Below, in pieces: positions 48,901-61,500 of a stretch of DNA of 64,000 nt. The stretch is taken from NCBI GenBank assembly GCA_025617745.1, contig CM046853.1:15419174-15483173 (forward strand), written 5' to 3'. The DNA is from Heliocidaris erythrogramma. Its lineage: Eukaryota > Echinodermata > Echinoidea > Camarodonta > Echinometridae. The notes beneath the pieces were generated by a model. It saw nothing but the letters and a program-made list of their open reading frames with translations. It did no database searches and was not told the origin of the DNA. The first letter of the stretch is position 1, and every line of letters begins with the position of its first letter. A program made the translations under genes and the position numbers.

Positions 48901-51900
48901 TGTGATTTTAGATCTCTAATTTTTGATAGACTACATTTATTAGGGCAAGTCTACTCACATCGTTTTCCATAGCCAGCGGGGCATCTTGTAGCTTGACCGG
49001 AGCTGTAGTAGGTCCATTGTTACCTATCAAGAAGGAGAATTAAGATATCACAAGACTGACAAGAGACATTTATCACTTACACATGTCAAATTATCAAAAT
49101 TACCCGTATTAAAGCTACCCATAGTTTATAAATGTTTCGTTCTAAATTTGAGATAAAGATTATGAAAAAACCATAGGACAAAAGTGCAGTGTTTGCATGC
49201 ATTTTAAAATCTCTATTTGTATTTTAAAATATCTTTTGTCTATATCTATTACAAAATGAGCCTTAACATATTATACACAACCACATCCAGAGAGGTTCAT
49301 ACAAAGGTAAATGCTTGGAACAATAACCCATGCCTAAATCTTACCTATTGCTTCTTTCAAAAGATCTCTTGCACTATTAGCCATACTATAACCCGGAAGG
49401 GGAATAGGGCTATTACTTCCGTCGATCACCTCTCCCGTTCTGTGATGTCTTAAAGCCAATGGAGTAAGTGGTGTGACAAGGTTGTATCTTCTCGCAAGTG
49501 TGATAATACGGTCGGCAATCTTATTTCGTTGGGTAGGATCCGTGCTCCTGGCATACTGTCGGATAAGGTCTTCAAGGCGTTTCATCACCCAGATACGTTC
49601 AACCACGTCAGGTACAGTGCGGTCATATGTCAATTCTGGTGAGGTTCTCTGTATTGGTAAAACAATGAATGCGTTTATCTGTCAATGGATTTATGGATAT
49701 TGGACAAGACCTGCGCAGAAGTAGTGATAATGAAGAATTGTTAAAAGTACTGAAGGAGTTGTGTTTGTTTGTTTGTTTGTTTTTGTAATCCACATGAATG
49801 GTTACTTTGTATAAATGATCATCCTGGGTATTCCAGACTTATCCTTATATTTGAACTTTCTAGTCAAATGCAGTGATACGTAAGACATATCTCATTTACG
49901 ACATAGAAGTTATGAATGCAATTCAATATCCTTTGGAGGACATCTTAGCAGTGTTTTTAAAAAATGATAGAAATAGTGCTCTTAGAACAGGTAATTCCTG
50001 CTTTAATTCAAATCAGAACGCGTTTCTAGATGAAATAAACACCAGTCGACATGGTATCAGGCAAACACATCTCCATTCTAAAACATATATAAGGAAACTA
50101 AATGTTCTGTGTCATTCCTTTAATTCTCTGTGCCATTCCAACATACCCTAATGTCAGTATTCCATCTCTTCTGTCCCGGTCCGTCTGTTGAGGTAGAATC
50201 AATCACACCTCTCAATAGGTTCGATGGTGGATTGTCGTAGAGCTTCCCAGCTACAACCAGCTCTGAGCCGTCAAAGTATACCGGGAAACGCCTCTCTGTC
50301 AGGGTTTCTGCGTTTGCCACATCACCGGGGTATCTAGCATGTGATTGAGAGAAATTGCACTTTTAGAGCTGTGATGTCTGCCTGAAAGTGATGTTTCAAT
50401 GACCATAAACAAGATGGCATGCTGCGATTAATCTTAAGTGCTCACATGATGTGCTCCATTTGTTCATTTTATGCTGCTCTGAATTTTATCAAGACGATTG
50501 CATCACAAATATATTTAGATAGAAACAGTGATATAACAGTGGTCTTAGAAACAGAGTAACCAGAGTTTGAGACTGGATGTGCTGTGTTTGATAATTAACA
50601 CAAACAACAACAGTCATACTTTTGCTTTTAGAAAACTGCTCACATCCAGTTAAAGATTATGATTTTTAATATACCATAAAAATCTTGTTACTGATAATAA
50701 CTTTCGTGAAACAGGACCCGAATAAGTGCGCAAGTACAAAAAATCGTGGTCCCTCTGATATGACTTAAAACTAAATTCCAAGCCACCTTACGTTGTATGC
50801 GTTTGTTTTAGCACTCGGGGGGAATATAAACAAAATCAATCAATCAATGAAGAAGTGAAAAAAGTTCTTACTGCATAGATACATCGAATAGAAGAGGACG
50901 ATACAGCTCAAGGTAGAAATCCCGTAGCTGTTCGGCGGCGCTAGCGTCCTCGTATATCATCCGAGCGATGCCGTCATTCTCGTAAGCCAGCTTGACGAGG
51001 AGATCGAAGTCGGCTAGACGACCGAATCCAAGAGTATAGAGGGAATGCTCACCAGCGATAGCTTCGCGTGCGTTGTCGAGGATTTCCTGCGGATCGGTGA
51101 CGCCCACTGACGGGATACCGTCCGTCAGAAGGATGATCATACTTAGGTATTCGTCACCCGGTCGGTTGTAGACGGTCTCACTGTCCAGAAGCTCATCGGC
51201 TCGTAAAATAGCCTCATTTATGTTGGTTTCTAGGGGAAGACAAAGTATGAGTTACTTTATATGAAGTATATGGTCTATATACAGCAGCTGAAGCCTACAG
51301 CCTACATATTCACAAAATGGCAAGGAAGGCAGAATGATAGAGGACGAACATTACGTACGTGACCACATGAGATGTATATAAAACTATACAAGGAGAGTAC
51401 TATAAAAAACTATGACTAGAATGTAGCAAGAAAAATGGAACATTGAAGGCTCAGATAGCAAATGAAGAAAACTAAAAAGTGAAGATTACCCGAATCATCC
51501 CGCAGGCTATCTACATATGTTTTAGCCTCTTGAATATAACGTGCATTGGCTGGTGCGAGTCTACTGCTTCCCTTCCAATACTTGACCCCATCAGAGAAGG
51601 TGATGATACTGAAGTAGTCTCTGGGATTGAGACGGTCTAACATCGTCTTGAGAGCTTCTTTGGTCTGACTCAGTTTGGTGCCATACATTGAAGCACTGAC
51701 GTCGATGACGAAGACAACCTGCTTGTTCAGGGCGCTCAGTTCAGACGGCGAGAAAAAGTGCACGAAGTGGTTGTCTTGAACCTGTGATAAAATTAAAATG
51801 GAATATTTCACTATGATTTTTATATTCGTTTTGTTCTTCAAGTTGTTAATTAAATGACAATGAAATATCAGGTATAAAAACGGGGCAATCAGATCGTATT

Positions 51901-52650
51901 TTTGGAATATAAATGAATTAAAATGTTAATACTCTGCATGTGAAAGAGGGTACACAACTCTGTCATTATGACACCTTTGTAATTTGATAGACGCGCTGTC
52001 TGATTAGACCATTTATCAACTACATTATCGAAATAGTGTGGGTTTTTTAAAGTTCCTATGCATGTTACACCAATGGAAATCAAACGTCTCTATTTGATAA
52101 GGACAGTTAGACTTGAAACTCGGAACTTCATACATGGAATTTGAAATCTTGATTATAATGACGCTTAATTTTATATAATGTATTTTTTACAATAAATGTA
52201 CATTAATACAGCAAATAAATAAAAGATGAGCGATATTTTCATCACCTGTGTATGACTACCAGCTGGAGTATGTTGGACATCATACTTGATAACGATGTCG
52301 CCGTCCAGACCATTATCATTGTAGTATGCCTGATCATAGACCGTCGGGTAGAATCTGAAACGAGAACGTGTGCCACTTTCCTGCGTTATTCCTGTGCCGA
52401 GGTTAATGGTATGCCTTCCAGTACGCGTGTCGCCATCATACTCCGTGGTCATCTCACGGATCCTCTGAGGCTCTGTGACTTGGACGTCGATGCCGAAGTC
52501 TTCCACGAGCTGAATGTAGAAAATGAGAAGAAAAAAAAAACATTGTTCGACTTTAGGAGAAGAGGAAGATGATGTGCCATCTAAACATAGAAAGGGTATC
52601 GAGGGAACGAGAGAAGCGGAAATAGATAAGGGGACACATAGACGAGATAA

Positions 52651-52693
<43 letters not shown>

Positions 52694-55479
52694 GATAGAA
52701 AAGGGATAGAGTTAGACCAGCTATCGAGATGGAGAAAGAAACTGATCCAAAGAGAGACAAAGATACAGAGAGAGAAAATGAAACACAAAAATACTTGGCC
52801 TAAAGAGAGTTACACCAATCTACAAAAAGTACAAGAAAAAATGCATATGAGAGGTAGAGAGCTAAATAAAACATATACATGTATATTAACAATATAGAAA
52901 GGGAAGTAGACTGACATACTAGAGAAGAGAGAGAGAGAGAGAGAGAGAAAGAGGGGTGTCAAGTATAATACATTATTAATACGACTTGCGTACAAACCTG
53001 TTGTGGTGCAACGTTAATTCTCTGCTCATATTGTCCACGGACTCGTTTCAACAGCTCATCATAAGTCAATAAAAATGTTACATGAGAGTTAGGTCTGACA
53101 TCAGGCACCTGCATTACGAAGGCATCCTTTGTTGGGTCCCTATATGCAGGAGAATATTAAAGAATTTACAGATTGAAAAGATCAGTGAAAAGTAGAGACC
53201 AACATGTCATAGGAAAATAGAATTTAAATGGTAATGAAAGTGGTAACGCCTAAAAAGTCTGACTTAAGGATTTCATGTTGTGCTTAATTGTTGCTCATTG
53301 GCAATGGGCATCACATCTTTTGATAAAGAAAAATAGGCAAATGAACTTACTGATTTGGCAATTTAACTTGATATGCCCTTCGACAGGAATTAATTACACT
53401 GATGCTGTGTATTTCGTCATTAGGATATGTACATATCAAGTTTCGACCAATCTAAACTTATCGTACCCAGAAAGACAATTAAGTGATATCGTAATACCGC
53501 GTTCCAATAATGCACCATCATATAAATAGCTGCATAATACTTTCGTATCATCTAAGCTATAGATAGGTACTTTACCTTCTAGCTAGCACGGCAAGGACCT
53601 GTCCAGTGCTACTAGTAGCAAACACATTACGCCAACGGTCATCTCGAATGTTCTGAACAACACCACGATAACGCTCTCCATCGATGTCACTGAAATTGAA
53701 AGAATTGTGAAAACATTAAAATTAATTGGTCTATTTAGAAAACAAATAGGGCGCTAACAGTGTGTAATGTGCTCTAGGGTAAGGACCTTTTGGCTCTCAG
53801 CAGACGATTTCATCTATTCTCTGTACGAAATGATACGTGATATTGAGACGTGATCATACATCTTCTTCCCTCACCAGCAGACCTCAGTAGCCACGGCCCG
53901 CATTGTTTGCATTTGCTAAAGATTAACTGACATATATTTTGACTGGAGATACAGGCCTACAACAAAAGAGGCATAAAAAACATACACTTATGTTATACCA
54001 TGTTTTCATGATTAATAAAAATATGACAAAATATATTCTACTGCTTTATGAAGTTTAACTGTTAAATTTCTAAACGGTGAAGAACTGCGTTATTGCTATG
54101 AACTTTTCTGAACTAAACATATGTTAATACATTTCTAGTGTCTTTAAATGCATTTCATTTATTTCATTGGATACTCACACATCGAAGCTAGAGATATAAG
54201 CACCGCTTGGTATCTGTTGGCTGAACTCAACAGGATGGGTTTGATAATCGACATTCTCATACTCGGCTTCAACTCTGGTTTGTGCATACCGCTCTGTAGT
54301 GTCAGATTCGACGTTATATCTTCTCAGAACTACTGGGTTTTCCTGAAATAATCCATGATTTTCGTTATCAAAATAACATTACGAATTATCAGATCACTAA
54401 CTCTATTTATACAAAAGCGATGATTGGAGGTTCTCAAAAAATTGACAAGCCATATCAATAATAATAATCGTTTTACAAAGAATATACATTTAGAATAAGC
54501 ACATGAACATTTTTCCAAATGCAGTCTTTATCATCAATTAATTTAATTGATTTAACGCTAAACCACACCTATTCCCAATTGCTATTTCATACAGATTTCA
54601 TTAAGCTATAGATGAGTGGCCTTACGATCCGGCGGATAGGGGGCTCCCTGGTTGTGGTTGTTACTGGCGCTGGTGTCGTGGTCGGGGGCCTCGGCGGCCA
54701 CGGCCTCCGCGTTCTTGGGGTTTGGGTTGTGGTCGGCCTGATCCACGGCGGCCAAGTCCATCGTGTAGTCGTTGGGGCTTGTGTTGTGGTCGTAGGCCTT
54801 GGCGGGGGTCTTGTAGGAGGTCTGGTAGGGGGTCTGATAGGGGGTCTGATAGGGGGTCTTGTAGGAGGTCTGGTAGGGGGTCTGGTAGGGGGTCTGATAG
54901 GGGGTCTGGTAGGCGGTCTGATAGGGGGTCTGGTAGGCGGTCTGGTAGGCGGTCTGGTAGGAGGTCTTGTAGGAGGTCTGATAGGAGGTCTCGTCTGAGG
55001 CTCTGGAGGACGCGGGTCGCAATTCGCCCCTCCGATCCCAGTCGACGTCTCTCCTATTCTCCCGAACGACGGTCCGACCATGGACCATTCAAATCCACTT
55101 GGTCTCGACTCGGTTATCCTCGTCACCGAGACTCCGTGATTGTCGGTCTCACCGGGTTCCGGCACACGTGAGAGAACCATGTTCATCAGTGGTGTCAGGA
55201 GGTTATAACGACGGGATAGAACACGAGCACGTTCAGCGATGGCACGGCGTTCCATCGGATCATCTGCTAGGCGATATCGATCGAACAACTCCCGCATGGT
55301 CATAAACGCGTATGTCCGCTCAACAAAGTTTGAAGGAATAGTGTCGTCATTGAGTGTCTGGGGATTCTGTAAAAAGTTAGTGCAATGTTCAAATAGAATA
55401 ATACCATATTATGATAGTGACATTTAATATCCCAAACTGTTATATCTAATAAGAAACCCTTTACCATGTGCATATAATT

Positions 55480-55526
<47 letters not shown>

Positions 55527-58500
55527 TCACACACACACACACACACACACCCAGTCTTGTATTGCTTTACTTCCGAGGACAAGTATTGTTCCTCCGTCCT
55601 CGGACAGTCGACTGAATAAGGCACAAATTCATTGTTCGACGTTCGAGGACTATTGTCCGGCTTCCGAGGACCATACTTCTCATAATTTTTTATTTTTGTT
55701 CTCTGTCCGAAAATGTCCTCGGACATACGGCTAAACACGCCCACACACAGACACACACACATTATGTTGCTTTCCAAAAGTTATGAAGTTTTATACCTGC
55801 TATATCCACGTAAACTAAAAACATTTATTCAAGGCCATATTTGTGATTAGCTGTAATCGAAATCGTTCGTAATTCAGCCTCTATGAATACAAGAGCTTAT
55901 ATTTTGTAAATAAGTGCAACAAGTGTAAATTTATTACTACATTTACTTGAACTTCTGTAAGGCTTAGGTTATTCCAGACGTGAGACATGTTTGCATAGAA
56001 GAAATACTCTTTACCACAGGCTGTTGTATGTCATTGACTATAATGTCTGTCCAAAGTTACCAAGACGAGTAGTTCTGACAGTGGATTGTAAGAATTATTA
56101 TTGTAAATTAATTGCAATGAATTGCTATACCGCTTCATCTCATTGAATTTGGTTTATGTAATACGATCTCTTACCTGCATCAGTGAAAGTCTTGCATTCT
56201 GAGAGAGTAAATAAAAGAAAGCTTACAAAGCATTGACAGTGATTATGCTTTAAGTGAATTCATTATACATGTCCTAGTTAGTACAAACATTTCTGTATGA
56301 GTCACGTAATGAAATTGATTACGTTATAATATACTGTATATCTAATATGGTATCTGTCTTTAAGTGCTTCCAAAGTGGAAATTAGTTTTTTATTGGAATC
56401 AAGGACAAATCAGACAAGAGTTACCAGACAATATGTTATCAAAAGACGAGAAGTGTAAAATAAAAAAATGGGGAAGTACAGAAATTGAAACTAACGAGAT
56501 CTCTAAAACTTCAGGAAAAAAGAGAAAAAAATATGCAAGATCTCGGCTTACCCTTAAATTCACATCCTCCTGGAATGTCGTAACACCATCGGCTCCAACA
56601 GCAGTGATCTTAATCGGCAAATATCGGAGATCACCGGAACTGAGAATTCCCGAGACAGCTAGTTCGGAACCGTTAAAATAGTTCGGAAAGGTGGTCGCCG
56701 AGGTGCTCCCCGGTCTGACGGCATTGTTGAGATATTCCACAACGATGTTGAAGAGTAAGGGTGTAGCAACCTCGCTATACACTCCTGATTAAAGAAGGAC
56801 ATTTTGCGATTAGACATGAATTAAACTTGAATACTATTTGACCGTAATCCAGGACCAAAATCTTAGTCAAGGTGGGTTTTCACGGGGCACGAGAACGATT
56901 CGCGAAGGATGCGAATGTCGAAAAAATGGCAAAGTCGAACATTCGTGTTTTAGGCTCAAAATGCTCGCCAAACATGCGCGGGGGTTCAGAAGCGTCGTCA
57001 ATTGTTCGCGGGAGTCGTTTCTAGTTCGGAGGGAATTTCAAAAAAGTTTGAAATTTCTTGCTAACGTTTCCAGCATCCCGGGTCTTCATTTGTTCGTGAT
57101 ATGCTTTCGAAAATGTATGGAAAGCTTCGTCATATACACACGACCTACTCACGACGTGCGTGAAGTTGGCAAAATCTTTGTGAAACCCCAAACAGATTCC
57201 GACAGTTTTGAGAATATCTCTCGCATGTCTCGCGCATGTCTCGTGAAAGCAGCGAACTTCGTCCAAACGAAGGTTTTGCTCACGCGACATTGTCATGGAG
57301 TTCGTGCGAAGTTTTCACGAGTGTTTGACGCACATTTGCTGCACGTTTGCCGCAAAGCACATGGCCGAGGAGTCTGACTTCATTCTGCGAACAGACTGCG
57401 AACCATTCACGAAAAGACCGATCAACTTAAGGCAGCTGTCAACTCACGTTCGCATTTTGTTCTCGTGTTCTTCGTGTATGTGGACTGGCCATAATCCTGC
57501 AACGCTACACATGGCATTCGCACATGAGAACTACGCACAAACTGCGCAAGAATGTTTTAATAAGGCTGCATTTTCCCGAGACATTCGGACAAAAACGTCT
57601 CCTAATGTTGGATTTTGCCATTTTTTCGACATTCGCATCTTTCGCGAATTTCGCGCGCCCCGTGAATACCCACCTTTAGGAATTGAAAATTCGATTCAAT
57701 AGTGCGGAAGTTAGAGAATACATTTTTTACAACTCCTCGGCGTTAACAAAAAAGCGAGCAGAGGTGCACATTGTAAAACAATGTCCATTCGTTGGCGAAC
57801 TGTGTAGATATGACAGGCTTATACTATAAGCTCAGATACATTTACATTTACACCAATAATGAAAACAATCACCTTAGATCTGAAACGGTATTTCCATAAA
57901 TACATGTACTTATTGTTGCACAATGATAATTCAATGTTATTAATATTAAATGTATGTTACTTTTTTCCACGTTCGTTTATTCTCTTAAAAGTTAAAACAA
58001 AAATTGGAAACGTACCACGTAACTGTCCAGCAGCAGATGAATCCTCGTATATCTTCCTAGCCATGCCACGATTCTGAAGGGCTAAACGTACCAAGAAGTT
58101 GTAGTTGACAAGCTTGCCGAACCCGAGCGTGACTATGGAGCACCGCTGGTTATTGGCGTTACGAACGTTACGCTCGATGTCAGAGAGACTGGTTACACCT
58201 TCAGAGGGTTTCCCGTCGGTCAGTACGAAGAGGATACAGACCATAGGATTGGAGACCGTCGAGTTCATTGAGCCAGTGGATTCCAGGAGGCTGAGACCAC
58301 CTAACAGGGCATCGTTCAGGTTGGTTCCTAGGAGGCAATAGGAGAGAAAACTGGTACAATCTTGTCACAATGCGGTAGTGCCCTCTATCAACAATCAACT
58401 TACTAATCGTGGTGTTACTTTAATCCCTAGTTCTTTGAGTTGGCACTTTGTAGAAATTCATCAAACTCCAAGAGTTATGACACCTTGGCCAATTCATGTT

Positions 58501-61500
58501 TTGGTTTTTTGCTTTACATTCATCAATGATATTACAATTAACAATTAATATTCTATTTGGAAAGCTTTTCCCTTAAATGAGGATTCATCGAACAGAAAAA
58601 AAGACTTAGGCATATTATACATCTCCAAGTAAAACACACTTTCACATATCCTATAAATACTATCAGCTGTTCATGCATCTTAAATGATGATCAAAATTTC
58701 TAATAGTACTGCTGTTGCTGTTCATGCATTTTATTTGAATGTAGTTAAATTGTGGTATTGGCTAATGTTTAAGATGACCAACTCTGTGATATCTATTGTA
58801 GTTATTTTTTTATCTTCACATACCTCTTTGAATGTCTAACTGGCGAATGAAATGCTTGGCAGCCCTTATGTTGTAGGGATTAACATCCACCATCTGATTA
58901 CGATGCCAATCAGCAAACACGTAATCCGAAAAAGGTAAGACATTGAAGCGATCGCGGTCATTCATCTCATCAAGAATGGTGTACATAGCTTCTTTGGTCT
59001 GTTTGATCTTATTTCCGTACATGGAAGCACTGAAATCGAGGACGAACACCACTCTTTTGTTCACGGCGCCGAAGTTGATGGGTGCAAAACGATGGATGAA
59101 GTTCGTTCCAGAAGTCTGCAATTTATGAATATGTAGATGTGATTACAATCTCTACTACCACGAATTGAAATCGACTCTATCACTTTAAAGACATTACAAA
59201 ACTCCTAAAGCATTGCAAATCGTGTGGCGCTGCTGGTATATAGCCTATATGTATTGGTTTATGTTTTTTTATTATTTGTGTTTTTAGTTATAAGCATCAA
59301 CATCAATTTCTTTATCTTGCTTTGGAGTAAATGGACAGTCAAACACTCTATGGTCAAGCAAAACAAAGAAACTTAATGATTATTAACTTTCTGAATTCAG
59401 ATCAGAAACATTACTTCTGTTGGTCTCTTTTCCACGAATATGGTCTCCACGTCATCAATTGACAATGAATAGACAAGGAACAAAACTTAACAAACAAAAC
59501 AAAACTAGAAGACTTTGAGCACTCACCTGCACTTCTCCTACACCAGGTGGATGAGCGATGTCGTATCGTATGATAAAGTCACCATAGATACCAGGTATAT
59601 TGTAGCGGTTAACGTATTCATCCTGCTGTCGTTGGGTTGGTCGGTAGTCGATTTGACATTTCGTTGTCCCCGTCGTCGATGATGCTCGTGTATTTCTGAG
59701 GTGACTGCCGAGGTCGTACACTTGACCTCTACTATTTCCAGCAGCTAGAGTAAAGTATAAGAAATAAATACTCTAGAGTTTGAGTTCTAATCAGAACCAA
59801 GATCAATCCTAATTTACATTCAGTTCAATTCAAAGCAACATTTATTTCACACATAAAATCTAAAGTTTACATCATACATAATAAAATCAAGACATAAAAT
59901 TCTCAAAGTCAAACAGGGATAGCATAAAATAAACATACATAAAAAACATTTCAATAAATAACAAGTACGTAGAGAAAAGGGAGAAATGATGCCAGAGGCA
60001 CTAAGGAAATGACAGAGACACAACATTATGACCGTCTAAAGGCACAATTATATCTGTGTTGTATAAGATCAAGAAAAAAGAGTATACCATTTTTGTCACA
60101 ACACACTATACGGCTATCATGATAATTAATGGTATTCAAAATAACGACGTATACTCCAAAGGATGTCATAAAATAAAATACGTATATAGTGTGAGAAATT
60201 TATATTTTAAATTTACAATTAAATTGAATGGAGATTGGATATTGATTAAAGATATAAGAAGAAAATAATATTCTATCATCCTGATGAATAAGACATTAAG
60301 ACATAAAACTTTTTATGGCTAGCTTGCCTTGTATGTCTAATTGGCACGAGTATATAATTTCACCATTTCCCCAGTTCACTGGCAGGGTAGCGCTAGATCA
60401 GAGAATTATATGTTATGATTACATATATACATAGTTACTGATCCATATCATGTATTCTGATCAAAATAATAATGTGAAGTATTTTACTTTATATAGAGTG
60501 AAGAGATTACAAAACAAAATGAAACATGGATTGTAAAGACATAGCTTTCACAAGGAGATTACAGCAGAGATGAGAGGGAGGAGGAGACAAGATTTCATGG
60601 TGTGGCAGAAAATTATTATTCTGAGTAAACTATGATTATGATAGAGAGATAAATAGGTGGTGACAGTTGGAGTAGACATGGTTATAATATGAATTTCTAC
60701 CGCGCACATATCCGAATGTTTCGATCAAGGCGCAACAGCAAATATAATATAATTGAGAAGTAAAATGAGACAAACAGACAGAGCGAAAGGGTAGAGAGAA
60801 GGGGGTTGGAAGAGAGAAGGGAGAGGATGGGTAGAGAGGGGGGGGGGCAAAAGAGAGAATCCGCAATAGAATGGCAGAGTGATAAAGAGAAAGAGAGAGA
60901 GAGAGAGAGACTACCAACCACAATTATGTTATCCAAAGTATTGGGAGAGGCAACGGTGGGTCCAGGATAATCAGAAGCGGGGGGACGTTTGAAACCACAA
61001 AAGTCCACGATCCCGAGAGAGATGGGGAAGTAACATATAGCGTCTAATACATACACCCTATTGCTTCATTGGGAAAGGGTATCTATGCATGGGTAGAGGA
61101 AATTTGTCATACTTTGATGAGACATGTCACATCGGTGCCAGTGCATCCAGTGCTCTGATAAACAAACATAATTTCAAATACTCAGAAGGGATGAAAGCTC
61201 TCCGAGTGTTGATTATGGATTTTTATTTTAAAGCTCATATTCTTTTTTTGAAAATCACATTGTTGTTATTTGCCTTATAATGCATTTCAATGTTTTCATT
61301 CTCATTTCCATAAAATTAATTTAATGTAGTCTTCATTGCTGTCTTCATTGCTTTTTTCCCCTTACAACTCAAACTTTAATGCACTTTATTTACCTTGTAA
61401 TGATCGAAAACGTTTCTGCACTTAGTTGTGTTGTCAAATATTTTGTATATTGTTAATTGCACAATACATATTATTACATACATGTACTTTAAAAAATGAA

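Noticed and set aside
52510..52897. Ser/Leu-rich minus-strand and Arg/Glu-rich plus-strand frames beside a module 2 exon
   Set aside because: They are caused by the GA repeat in the intron. The real exon starts at 52509 after a TTCAG acceptor.
54330..54518. Minus-strand frame with a hydrophobic stretch (FFVKRLLLLIWLV) as a signal peptide for module 2
   Set aside because: The frame has no ATG before the hydrophobic part (it begins at TTG) and overlaps the intron and acceptor of the module 2 exon.
54587..54625. In-frame stop near 54587 ending module 1 as a separate gene
   Set aside because: Ending there would leave module 2 without a signal peptide or promoter in under 300 bp. The donor at 54626 fits the phase-0 acceptor at 54342.
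54612..54998. Gly/Val-rich plus-strand open frame opposite the hinge exon
   Set aside because: It is the antisense reading of the RPPT minisatellite and has no independent evidence.
56838..57702. Two long plus-strand open frames in the ITIH intron
   Set aside because: They lie within the CpG-rich foldback element; openness follows from low stop-codon content and there is no recognisable domain.
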